Source: CAZHWR01 sp964536085
GTDB taxonomy: Bacteria; Bacillota; Clostridia; Oscillospirales; Ruminococcaceae
Length of the DNA stretch: 20,872 nt
NCBI GenBank assembly: GCA_964536085.1
Contig: CAZHWR010000032.1
Span: 1 to 20,872, forward strand
Reading direction: 5' to 3'
Part shown: piece after piece, positions 5,983 through 13,320 of the stretch
Numbering within the stretch: the first letter of the stretch is position 1
Layout: every line of letters begins with the position of its first letter
Position numbers and translations under genes: made by a program
Notes under the pieces: generated by a model
Seen by the model: only the letters and a program-made list of their open reading frames with translations
Told to the model about the DNA's origin: nothing
Database searches by the model: none

Positions 5983-8553
5983 CTATTGCTTCGCAAGATA
6001 CCAGCTTTTCGCCGCGGCTCCCTGCGCTTCAAGTTTGACTTTAAGCTTTACCGTATTTTCCATCTCTTCACAGAGTATTTTAAGTGCGCGATCCGCGTCT
6101 TTTTCGCTTGCCTCAAGAATTATTTCATCGTGGACCTGCAAAATAACTTTCGCGTCCAAACATTCCTCTTTTATCCTGTTAAACACCCTTATCATGGCGA
6201 TTTTGATAATGTCCGCCGCGGTTCCCTGAATCGGGGCGTTCATAGCCGCCCGCTCGCCGAACGCACGCACATTCCTGTTTTTGGCGTTGAGCTCGGGAAG
6301 CTCGCGGCGGCGACCGAACATCGTTGTAACATATCCGTTTTCCTCCGCCTTTTTCACCGTTTCATCCATAAATTTCTTAACCCCGCGGTAGGTTTTGAAA
6401 TAGTCGTTGATATAATCCGACGCCTCGCTCACCGACGCGCCTATGTTTCTTGCAAGACTGAACGCTCCGATACCGTAAACAATGCCGAAGTTTATCGCCT
6501 TTGCGCGGCTTCTTACGTCCTGCGGGAGCTCGTCTATAGGAATTTTGAACACCTTGGACGCGGTCATCGAATGAATATCTTTTCCGCTGTTAAACGCGTC
6601 TATCATCTCACTGTCGCCGGACATATCCGCTAAAATTCTTAGCTCAATCTGCGAATAATCCGCGTCGACCAGCATATAGCCGTCCTTCGCGACAAAGAAC
6701 TTGCGCATTTCCCTTCCCAGCGCAGTCCTGACGGGGATATTCTGCATATTCGGCTCGGTGGAGCTTATCCGTCCCGTTCTGGTTTCGGTCTGTTTAAACA
6801 CCGAGTGAATCCGTCCGTCCGACTTGATTTCGTTTATCAGCCCTACGACATAGGTTGAATAAAGCTTTGTCAGCTTGCGGTATTCGAGCACGTCCGGAAC
6901 AATCGGGTGCTTGTCAAAAAGCGATTCCAAAACCTGAGCGTTGGTCGAATATCCGCTTTTTGTCTTCTTTTTAGCGGGCAGCCCTAATTTTTCAAACAGA
7001 ATTTTTGCAAGACTCTGTGTGGAGTTTATATTAAACTCCTCTCCTGCGATACGGTAGATATCCTGCGTCAGTTCCTCTATCCGCTCCTTTAAAAGCTCTC
7101 CGAAGCGGTTAACGCCGTCTTTATCAATATTTACTCCTGTGACCTCCATATTTGCGAGCACTTCGCAAAACGGTATTTCAACATCAAGCAAAAGCGACTG
7201 CATATCCTTTTCCCTGATTTGTTCACTAAGCTCGTCGCAAAGCGGCGGCAAAAGAGCCGAATCGTACAATTCACACTCGGTTTCAAAATCCGCAAGGTAC
7301 GCGTATTTCAGAGTTTGAATTGAATAATCCGTGCTTGAAGAATCGAGCAGATATCCCGCCAGCATAGAGTCCATGACGATATTCTTTATGCTTAAGCCCT
7401 GTTCAAGACAGAAACGGTAAACAGGCTTTGCGTCGTGAGTGCGCTTCGGCTTGTCGCTTTCGCAGACAATCTGTTCAAACGCCTGCGCGATGTTGAAATT
7501 GTAGTCGAAAATCACACCGTTAGCGGTGATTTTCAAGCCCGACAGCTCCCCGCCGGAAAAATCACAGATAAAATCAAGGTGTTCGCATTTTTCAACCGCT
7601 TCGCGTGCTTTGGCTAAATCTGCGTTCGTTTCTACCTTATAACTGCAAGCCGCGCGCTTCGGCTTGCCGACATTCGGTTCAATTTTTATATCGGAAGCGT
7701 CCAGCCCGAATTTTGTGGGCATGCTCGCCATGTCAAGCTGTAAAAATCTTCCCGCCGCCTTGGCGTTTTCGCACGGTTTGTTCAGATAGTGCTCGGGCGT
7801 TAAGTCCATCGGAACGTCAAACACGATTTCTGCAAGCGAGCGCGACATATACGCCTGCTCCTTATCGTTAACCAGCCTCTCACGCATTTTGGGCTTGATA
7901 AATCCGTCGTCGATGTTTTCATAAACCCCGTCGAGCGAGCCGAATTTCTGAATCAGTCCGAGCGCCGTTTTCTCACCGCAGCCTGACACTCCGGGAATAT
8001 TGTCCGAGCTGTCGCCCATGAGCGACTTGACCTCAATTAGCTGCTGCGGAGAAACTCCGTAAACCTCGGCAATTTTTTCAGGTGTGTAAACAATCGTTTC
8101 CTTGGTAGCCGCAAGGCGCACGGTTACGTTTTCACGCACAAGCTGCAAGCTGTCCCTGTCGCCCGTAACTATAACGCACTCGTTTCCCGAAATATCGCAA
8201 GCGTGCGATATCGCGCCCAAAATATCATCCGCTTCGTAGCCCTCGGCTTCGCACACGTGATATCCGAGATAACAAAGAAGCTCCTTTGTTATAGGCATCT
8301 GAACGAACAAATCATCCGGCATACCCTTGCGATTTGCCTTGTAGCCGTCGTACGCCTTGTGCCTGAACGTCGGCGCGTGAACGTCAAACGCAACGACAAT
8401 TCCGTCAGGCGAAACTTCTTTGATATTTTTTGCAAGTATGTTAAAAAAGCCGTAAATCGCATTGGTCGGCGTACCGTCCTTAGCCGAAAGCTCGCGTATA
8501 CCATAATACGCCCTGTTTAAAATGCTGTTGCCGTCCACACACAGCAATTTCAT
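5983..8553 (-). CDS. polA: DNA polymerase I (proofreading domain degenerate)
   Basis: PolA fills gaps and removes RNA primers in Okazaki-fragment maturation and repair. Of 856 residues, about 1-290 are the 5' nuclease, with VDGNSILNRAYYG, GYEADDILGAI, VTGDRDSLQLV and GDSSDNIPGVSGCGEKTA intact. About 310-470 is a 3'-5' exonuclease fold, and 480-856 is the polymerase. Catalytic residues are Asp632 in motif A (DADYSQIELR) and Asp809-Glu810 in VHDE; the O-helix RSRAKAINFGIVYG carries Phe689, the position that in E. coli disfavours dideoxynucleotides. In the exonuclease fold the usual DTE is DFS and the YxxxD end is not recognisable, so proofreading is probably lost, as in Bacillus Pol I. AAAGGA precedes the ATG. 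It is the first gene of the run to tsaD. Confidence 0.97.
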   Translation of the reverse strand: MKLLCVDGNSILNRAYYGIRELSAKDGTPTNAIYGFFNILAKNIKEVSPDGIVVAFDVHAPTFRHKAYDGYKANRKGMPDDLFVQMPITKELLCYLGYHVCEAEGYEADDILGAISHACDISGNECVIVTGDRDSLQLVRENVTVRLAATKETIVYTPEKIAEVYGVSPQQLIEVKSLMGDSSDNIPGVSGCGEKTALGLIQKFGSLDGVYENIDDGFIKPKMRERLVNDKEQAYMSRSLAEIVFDVPMDLTPEHYLNKPCENAKAAGRFLQLDMASMPTKFGLDASDIKIEPNVGKPKRAACSYKVETNADLAKAREAVEKCEHLDFICDFSGGELSGLKITANGVIFDYNFNIAQAFEQIVCESDKPKRTHDAKPVYRFCLEQGLSIKNIVMDSMLAGYLLDSSSTDYSIQTLKYAYLADFETECELYDSALLPPLCDELSEQIREKDMQSLLLDVEIPFCEVLANMEVTGVNIDKDGVNRFGELLKERIEELTQDIYRIAGEEFNINSTQSLAKILFEKLGLPAKKKTKSGYSTNAQVLESLFDKHPIVPDVLEYRKLTKLYSTYVVGLINEIKSDGRIHSVFKQTETRTGRISSTEPNMQNIPVRTALGREMRKFFVAKDGYMLVDADYSQIELRILADMSGDSEMIDAFNSGKDIHSMTASKVFKIPIDELPQDVRSRAKAINFGIVYGIGAFSLARNIGASVSEASDYINDYFKTYRGVKKFMDETVKKAEENGYVTTMFGRRRELPELNAKNRNVRAFGERAAMNAPIQGTAADIIKIAMIRVFNRIKEECLDAKVILQVHDEIILEASEKDADRALKILCEEMENTVKLKVKLEAQGAAAKSWYLAKQ

Positions 8554-8640
8554 TTATATCATTCCTTTTACAAGATATTTCATTTTTAGCCGCGCCTTGA
8601 CACAACCTGCGCACGGCGTTTATAATCTTAATGTTAACAA

Positions 8641-8673
8641 TGCGCCGGTTGCCGCGTTTTGCGGCGAGGCGCA
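8641..8673 (-). other. Stem-loop in the polA leader
   Basis: A two-part stem: outer TGCGCC / GGCGCA (6 bp) and inner GCCGC / GCGGC (5 bp), separated by a 2/4 internal loop and closed by a 5-base loop. It falls in the predicted ~160-base untranslated leader of polA. It is not followed by a T-run on the minus strand, so it is not a clear terminator. Confidence 0.45.
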
Positions 8674-8696
8674 CGCCATAGGGATAGACAGACAAG

Positions 8697-8723
8697 TATA
8701 ATAACCTCTTTAAAGTTATTATA
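8697..8723. promoter_or_regulatory. Perfect 9-bp dyad carrying a -10 box on each strand
   Basis: TATAATAAC (8697-8705) and GTTATTATA (8715-8723) are exact inverted copies with a 9-base spacer. The right arm contains the polA -10 (minus strand). The left arm would be a TATAAT for plus-strand transcription towards dusB, though I see no good -35 for it. Confidence 0.45.
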
Positions 8724-8747
8724 CCACAATTTGCCGCACTGTAACAA
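8718..8747 (-). promoter_or_regulatory. Promoter for polA
   Basis: On the minus strand a perfect TATAAT (8723-8718) with TGG immediately before it (extended -10), and TTGTTA (8747-8742) 18 bases upstream as a moderate -35. It implies a leader of roughly 160 bases. Confidence 0.65.
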
Positions 8748-8789
8748 CATATAAACTGTAAATATAAATCCTCACAAGGAGCAAACGCT

Positions 8790-9767
8790 TTGGAAACAAT
8801 AAAAATCAAAAACACCGTTATCGAGCGCACGGCGGCTCTCGCGCCTATGGCGTCCGTTTCAGACATATCGTTCAGACTGCTGAATAAGCGGTTCGGCGCG
8901 GCGTATGTCGTCGGCGAGATGGCAAGCAGCAAAGGGCTTTGCTATTCAGACAGAAAAACCGCCGAGCTTTTGCGCGTGACCGAGTCTGAACGCCCGATGG
9001 GTGTTCAGCTATTTGGGGACGACCCCGACTTTATGACCCGCGCCGCCGTCATAGCGGCGGGATTTTCCCCTGACATTATAGATATCAACATGGGCTGCCC
9101 CGTTCCGAAAGTAGCCGGAAATGGAAGCGGAAGCGCACTTATGAAAAATCCCGAGCTTGCCGCAAAAATAGTGTCCGCCGTCGCAAACGCGGTGGATATC
9201 CCCGTTGCGGTCAAAATACGCAAGGGATGGGATTTAAACTCAGTCAACGCGGTGGCGTTCGCAAAACTCATGGAGCAAAGCGGAGCCGCGGCTATAACAG
9301 TTCACGGACGCACCCGATCGCAGTATTATTCCGGCGAAGCGGATATCGATATTATTAAACAGGTCAAAAACGCAGTCGCCGTTCCTGTTATCGGCAACGG
9401 CGACGTGTGCGATGTCAAAAGCTGTGTAAATATGTATGAAAAAACCGGCTGCGACCTCGTTATGATCGGGCGCGCAGCATACGGCAATCCGTGGATATTC
9501 AAAGAAATTTCCCACTATTTTAAAACCGGCGAAATTCCCCCGCGCCCCGGTGTGCGCGAACGGATGGACGTTATGCTGGAACACATCTCGATGATATGCG
9601 AAAACGAAGGCGAGAAATCAGGTATGCTCCGGGCGCGCAAGCACGCCATGTGGTACGTCAAAGGACTTAACGGCGCTGCGGACTTACGCCGCGAATGCAG
9701 CGCGCTCTCGGAGTATTCCGACGCGGTTTTGCTCGCAAAAACCGTTTTGGAACTAAATCCCGAATAA
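8790..9767 (+). CDS. dusB: tRNA-dihydrouridine synthase (DusB family)
   Basis: The enzyme reduces specific uridines of tRNA to dihydrouridine using FMN and NADPH. The 325-residue protein has the Dus TIM barrel: LAPMASVSDISFR near the N-terminus, the catalytic Cys103 in DINMGCPVPKV, AVKIRKGW, the HGRTRSQYYSG loop, VIGNGDV and the phosphate-binding VMIGRAAYGNPW; the helical recognition domain follows from about residue 240. It starts with TTG at 8790, supported by AAGGAG 8 bases upstream; no in-frame ATG fits. It is monocistronic, divergent from polA, with a terminator 40 bases downstream. Assignment to DusB rather than another Dus subclass rests on the pattern common in Firmicutes. Confidence 0.93.
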   Translation: METIKIKNTVIERTAALAPMASVSDISFRLLNKRFGAAYVVGEMASSKGLCYSDRKTAELLRVTESERPMGVQLFGDDPDFMTRAAVIAAGFSPDIIDINMGCPVPKVAGNGSGSALMKNPELAAKIVSAVANAVDIPVAVKIRKGWDLNSVNAVAFAKLMEQSGAAAITVHGRTRSQYYSGEADIDIIKQVKNAVAVPVIGNGDVCDVKSCVNMYEKTGCDLVMIGRAAYGNPWIFKEISHYFKTGEIPPRPGVRERMDVMLEHISMICENEGEKSGMLRARKHAMWYVKGLNGAADLRRECSALSEYSDAVLLAKTVLELNPE

Positions 9768-9807
9768 ACGGCGCTATCCATGTAAATTTGTTTTATATCA
9801 AAACCGC

Positions 9808-9846
9808 AAAAAGCTTTCTTTGCTTTGAGCAAAGAAAGCTTTTTTA
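9808..9846. terminator. Bidirectional intrinsic terminator between dusB and the convergent membrane-protein gene
   Basis: A 17-bp perfect stem (9808-9824 with 9828-9844) starts with five A and ends with a T-run, so it works in both directions. It serves dusB from the left and the 9893-10795 gene from the right. Confidence 0.92.
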
Positions 9847-9892
9847 TATGCATAAATTTAAGCTCTGATAATTACTGAGGAAGCTAAAAGAG

Positions 9893-10795
9893 TTAATTGT
9901 TATCAGGCTCATCGGACGGTGCGCTCTGCGTTTCGTCCGAGCTTGTATTCATATCCTGTGTGCTGTACGGATTTTCAAAATTCCCCTGCTGTACCGTATC
10001 CTGCGTTTGACGGGCATACGGATTGTAGTCAGCGCTCTTTGGTTCGTTTACCGGGGGCTGACTATCCGCTGACTGAGCCGCAAAAGAATCTTCCGCGGAC
10101 ATTTGATTGCTCTGAACCGATACGCCGTTCGCCGTTTGAACATTTGGCTGCGGCAAAGAGCCCGCCTGCGCCGTATTTACAACGCCGAGGTCTTTATTTC
10201 TGACTGCAAAGAGGAAAAATGGCAAAGTAACCGAGAAAAATATCGAAAGCACCAAGAATACAACCGCGTTTCCAGGCGAACACGATTTATAAATCTTATA
10301 AAGCGATATGTAGAAAAAAACGATATAGACAACCGAAACAGCCATCATTATGAACGAAAACAGCAATATTCCGGCTACGGCAATTATGTCTCCGCCGGCG
10401 CTGTAATTATTATAGCCATAATAATCGGAAAACATATTATACTCATTAAAAGCATATGACGTATCGGCTTTTATGCCTGCTGTTAAAGCAAAAGCCATAA
10501 CTATAGCAGCTATTACCAGCATAGCTATTCCAAGCACTAAAAGCAATGTTCTTGCATTTTTCCTTTTGCCTGTGGTTATGTAGTCGTACTGATCCGCCAC
10601 GCACCCGTACAGCCATGCGTTCGCCACAGGAACCCACGCCAAACCGTAGTATTTAATTTTACGCCTTTTGGCTATGGTAAACATTGCAATCGACTCAAAA
10701 ACATACATTATTGCAGCTACCAACAAAAGGAAAAAAAGGATCGCCAAAAAAGCCACTAATAACATATCTATAAATACTATGTTTGCTCCTGCCAT
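9893..10795 (-). CDS. Uncharacterised multi-pass membrane protein with a disordered C-terminal tail
   Basis: I do not recognise a named function. With the ATG at 10795 (GGAGG 7 bases upstream) the protein has 300 residues. Hydrophobic segments lie near residues 8-35, 85-107, 135-170 and 180-200. A loop between the first two holds FTIAKRRKIKYYGLAWVPV followed by ANAWLYGCVADQYD, a motif I associate with conserved membrane proteins of Clostridia. The last ~90 residues are hydrophilic, rich in Gln, Ser, Asn and Pro, and contain a loose repeat (NPYARQTQD, NPYSTQDM), so this tail is probably disordered and cytoplasmic or external. It has its own promoter (10837-10865) and shares the terminator at 9808-9846. 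A 17-residue upstream extension lacks a ribosome site. Confidence 0.85.
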   Translation of the reverse strand: MAGANIVFIDMLLVAFLAILFFLLLVAAIMYVFESIAMFTIAKRRKIKYYGLAWVPVANAWLYGCVADQYDYITTGKRKNARTLLLVLGIAMLVIAAIVMAFALTAGIKADTSYAFNEYNMFSDYYGYNNYSAGGDIIAVAGILLFSFIMMAVSVVYIVFFYISLYKIYKSCSPGNAVVFLVLSIFFSVTLPFFLFAVRNKDLGVVNTAQAGSLPQPNVQTANGVSVQSNQMSAEDSFAAQSADSQPPVNEPKSADYNPYARQTQDTVQQGNFENPYSTQDMNTSSDETQSAPSDEPDNN

Positions 10796-10836
10796 AAAAA
10801 AGCCTCCAAAAACAAGATTCAAAATGTTATATATTG

Positions 10837-10865
10837 ATTTTATCATGAACTGATTTAAAAATCAA
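10837..10865 (-). promoter_or_regulatory. Promoter for the 9893-10795 membrane-protein gene
   Basis: On the minus strand, TTGATT (10865-10860), 17 bases, then TAAAAT (10842-10837) with an extended TG before it. It sits directly beyond the folT terminator, so the gene is transcribed independently of folT. Confidence 0.6.
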
Positions 10866-10874
10866 CATTAACAC

Positions 10875-10905
10875 AAAAATCCGGCGGAAATTCCGCCGGA
10901 TTTTT
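10875..10905. terminator. Intrinsic terminator of folT
   Basis: The stem AAAAATCCGGCGG / CCGCCGGATTTTT around AAATT is symmetric, with T-runs on both strands. It lies 9 bases beyond the folT stop codon on the minus strand. Confidence 0.9.
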
Positions 10906-10913
10906 ATATTCTG

Positions 10914-11495
10914 TCACGTATGCATCTTTGTTTTCGGAGCCACACGCTCGCAAACGGCGTAGAGGCCGCTTACTACGACAAGCTTTATGCAAAACATGAT
11001 AACCGTTTTTACCACTCTCGCCCAAAATGTTGCGGCGTACGGCATTCCGTAAAGCAAATGGAGCCAATAGGTCTGGACAACAAGCTCAATACCGAAGCAG
11101 ATTATAAATGTTGAAACAAACGACCGCACGGCGTTCGATACAACCGTGTAGCGGCGCTTATAAAACGCAAAGCCGTATATCATGCCTGTTAAAGCCGTGC
11201 TCAGTGTGAATCCCGGAAAATACGCCCCGGTGGGATGAACCAAAAAGCCCAAAATATCTCCGAGAGCGCCGACAGCAAAGCCGACCGCCGGGCCGAACAG
11301 CATACCGACCACGGCAAGCGGGATAAATGTAAGACGGATTTCATTAACGATTGACAGCGGGATGTTTACAAGACTCAAAACCACAAACAGCGCCAACATC
11401 ATTGATGCGGCGGTAAGAGATCTCAGGTTTGAAAACTCCCGAAACGACATACCGAGCTTATCGAGCTCGCTTTTAAAAAAAGACTTTAAAAACAT
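10914..11495 (-). CDS. folT: Folate ECF transporter substrate-binding (S) component FolT
   Basis: S components bind the vitamin in the membrane and dock onto a shared EcfA-EcfA'-EcfT energising module, which is not in this window. The protein has 193 residues with about six hydrophobic segments after a hydrophilic, helical N-terminus. The central IRLTFIPLAVVGMLFGPAVG and GDILGFLVHPTGAYFPGFTL segments match the FolT pattern. The ATG at 11495 is supported by AAAGGAGGT 10 bases upstream; an in-frame ATG 36 bases earlier lies before that site and inside the leader. Upstream is a tetrahydrofolate riboswitch, which independently supports folate as substrate. A terminator follows directly, so the unit is monocistronic. 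Confidence 0.92.
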   Translation of the reverse strand: MFLKSFFKSELDKLGMSFREFSNLRSLTAASMMLALFVVLSLVNIPLSIVNEIRLTFIPLAVVGMLFGPAVGFAVGALGDILGFLVHPTGAYFPGFTLSTALTGMIYGFAFYKRRYTVVSNAVRSFVSTFIICFGIELVVQTYWLHLLYGMPYAATFWARVVKTVIMFCIKLVVVSGLYAVCERVAPKTKMHT

Positions 11496-11499
11496 AACA

Positions 11500-11545
11500 G
11501 CAGATACCTCCTTTGCCGAAATTTGCCACATAGGAAGTATTCTGC
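11500..11545 (-). promoter_or_regulatory. Ribosome-site-sequestering hairpin: expression platform of the folT riboswitch
   Basis: In the minus-strand RNA the arm from 11545 to 11533 (GCAGAATACTTCC) pairs with the arm from 11511 to 11500 (GGAGGTATCTGC). That gives 12 pairs with one bulged A and one G-U. The 3' arm contains the whole GGAGG of folT, so formation would block translation. The GCAG at the base could alternatively pair with CTGC in the 3' strand of riboswitch helix P1. Confidence 0.7.
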
Positions 11546-11569
11546 CGATAACAAAATGCAGTCTTATGC

Positions 11570-11666
11570 AGCAGCGGGATGCGAATTTTGCACCGCAAGA
11601 TAACTTTTCGTCCCTCCGACAACTCCCCGTTCGGCTGGCACTTAACGCGCAAAACTCTACTCTGCT
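11570..11666 (-). ncRNA. Tetrahydrofolate (THF) riboswitch aptamer
   Basis: The folT leader matches the class by its conserved segments in order: GCAGAGTAGA at the 5' P1/J region, GCGTTAAGTG, GAACGGGGAGTTGTC, GGACGAA, GCGGTG and GCATCCCGCTGC at the 3' end. P1 is AGCAG with CTGCT. Reduced folates bind this class and lower expression of folate transport or synthesis genes. Its position, between a good promoter and folT, is the expected one. The match is from memory of the consensus, not a covariance search. Confidence 0.9.
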
Positions 11667-11681
11667 TATATTTACCTGCTC

Positions 11682-11710
11682 ATTATACCAAAAAAAACAT
11701 CTATATGCAA
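11682..11710 (-). promoter_or_regulatory. Promoter for the folT riboswitch transcript
   Basis: On the minus strand, TTGCAT (11710-11705), 17 bases, then a perfect TATAAT (11687-11682) preceded by TGG. Transcription would begin about ten bases before the first aptamer helix. Confidence 0.8.
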
Positions 11711-11804
11711 CCCTAAAGCGCGTATTTTCCGAAATATTACCAATACTATTAACACAAGACTGTAATCAGCGCAATTTTTCGGCGCAGAGAAAGGAACGAT
11801 CAAT

Positions 11805-13106
11805 ATGAAAAAGCTCATTGCCTCCATGCTCTTTGCCTTACTGATTTTAACCTTGCCGTTTGCGTTTTCCGCGTGCAGCGTACAGCAGATAAACGCCGTT
11901 CAAAGCGGTATGGCAAAAATCGAAACGCTTTCGGTTTTGTGCTTTGAATCAGGCGTTAAAAGCAGACTTTCAGTCGCTGTGGATTATTATTTAAAGGATA
12001 ATCGGGCGATAAAAATATCATTAGACAGTGTGGAGGACGAAGACAAGCTGCTGACTCGGCTTCAATCTGTTCTTTCGGGCGACGATCGACCCGTTTTGTT
12101 CAATATACGCGGCACATCCGACATGCTGGAGCTAAAGGATTATTTGTATGATTTTTCAGCCGACGCACTGGCAAAACGCGTAAAATACAATCTGCTCGAC
12201 AATGTGACCGATTCAGACGGGGTATACGGCATACCGATAGGCATAGAGGGCTGCGGCATTTTATATAACAAGGAAATTTTCGACGATGCAGGCATCAATA
12301 CCGACGGCATAACCGACATCACCTCGCTCACATATGCCGTTAAAAAGCTCGATAAGCTTATAGCATCAGGAAAGCTTTCTGAAAAATATCCAGATTTACA
12401 GCGCGTTTTCTGCCCCTGGGACGAAAGCAATATAACAAATCTTTTGCCGTTACTTCTGAACGCTTCCGGATATTACGAAAACGAACGCGCGCTTCAAAAC
12501 TCCTCCTCGCTCAGTATTTATGAATCCGATTCTCTGCAAAAGCTTATAAGTCTCAATAAAAAATACGCGCACACCGATGTAAACGGCGGATACAAATCGG
12601 GCGCGTGTCAAATGGCGAATGAATGCGCGGCGGTTTATATAACCTCCAGCCGTGTTATAAACGACATCAAAGAGGAAAAAACCGAATCGGCGGACAAGCT
12701 TGCATTTTTAGGATTCCCCGGAGGGAAGCTGTGCGTCGGGACGCCCGCGTACTGGGCTATCAACAAAAACGCATCGTCGGCACAGATATCTGCGGCGCTT
12801 GATTTTTTAAAATGGCTTTATACCTCCGACACAGGAAAAACCATAACGCTCGATTCAATGTACCTCGTTCCCGCATACAGCGGTTATGAAAAATTAGCGC
12901 AAAACCAGGCGATAAACGTTTCTGTTTCGGAATTTATAAACTCCGATAAAACATACGCATATATTACTCCGGGACTTCCATCCGAAATGGATAACAAGTA
13001 TTTTTCACAAATACTGTTATCCTTTGCAAACGGAAATATCAGCTTTAAAAAAGCCTTATCACAAATCAAAAATGATTTTGCCAAGCTTCAAAAAAGCGGC
13101 GGATAA
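11805..13106 (+). CDS. ABC transporter substrate-binding lipoprotein (family 1-like), orphan
   Basis: The 433-residue protein starts with a lipoprotein signal: MKKLIASML, a hydrophobic core, and FSAC with the lipid-modified Cys at position 24. The mature part has the alternating two-lobe pattern of extracellular solute-binding proteins of the sugar/family-1 kind, including GIPIGIEGCGILYNKEIFDD, where related proteins have the YNKDLFKKAGI step, a later VGTPAYWAINKNA hinge region and FLKWLYTSDTGKTI near the end. No permease or ATPase gene is adjacent: folT lies divergent on the left and the DUF5685 gene starts 214 bases to the right. It either works with distant transport genes or is a sensor. 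AAAGGAA lies 8 bases before the ATG. The ligand is unknown. Confidence 0.87.
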   Translation: MKKLIASMLFALLILTLPFAFSACSVQQINAVQSGMAKIETLSVLCFESGVKSRLSVAVDYYLKDNRAIKISLDSVEDEDKLLTRLQSVLSGDDRPVLFNIRGTSDMLELKDYLYDFSADALAKRVKYNLLDNVTDSDGVYGIPIGIEGCGILYNKEIFDDAGINTDGITDITSLTYAVKKLDKLIASGKLSEKYPDLQRVFCPWDESNITNLLPLLLNASGYYENERALQNSSSLSIYESDSLQKLISLNKKYAHTDVNGGYKSGACQMANECAAVYITSSRVINDIKEEKTESADKLAFLGFPGGKLCVGTPAYWAINKNASSAQISAALDFLKWLYTSDTGKTITLDSMYLVPAYSGYEKLAQNQAINVSVSEFINSDKTYAYITPGLPSEMDNKYFSQILLSFANGNISFKKALSQIKNDFAKLQKSGG

Positions 13107-13249
13107 CGACTGTATGTCATAAATACGCCGCTTTACGGACAAATATCCGCTCGCTAATATATGAATATAGTTATTACTTTGTTCATATTTAATTTAACGT
13201 TTTATGATATATTCAAAGCTGAAATAAGCTACAATATATTATGAATATC

Positions 13250-13268
13250 AAGCGTCCGCACGCTTTTT
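13250..13268 (+). terminator. Short terminator-like hairpin before the DUF5685 gene
   Basis: AAGCGT / ACGCTT with loop CCGC is followed by TTTA. It is a short stem, 145 bases past the lipoprotein gene and 52 bases before the next start. It may end the upstream transcript or act as an attenuator for the downstream operon. Confidence 0.45.
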
Positions 13269-13320
13269 AGAGGCGTACGGGGCATTATCTATGCATAAGC
13301 GCAAAGCGGGGTCGTAATTA

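Noticed and set aside
5204..6633. Plus-strand open frames opposite rimI, the phosphatase and polA
   Set aside because: All are antisense shadows of intact, recognised minus-strand genes.
11496..11531. N-terminal extension of FolT to 11531
   Set aside because: It would place the strong AAAGGAGGT site inside the gene. That site and the riboswitch platform point to the ATG at 11495.
11570..11666. T-box leader or other riboswitch class considered for the folT leader
   Set aside because: No T-box sequence (TGGN-type bulge) is present, whereas the ordered THF segments match and the gene is folT.
11362..11808. Plus-strand open frame antisense to folT and its riboswitch
   Set aside because: It lies over the folT 5' region, riboswitch and promoter, with no family resemblance.
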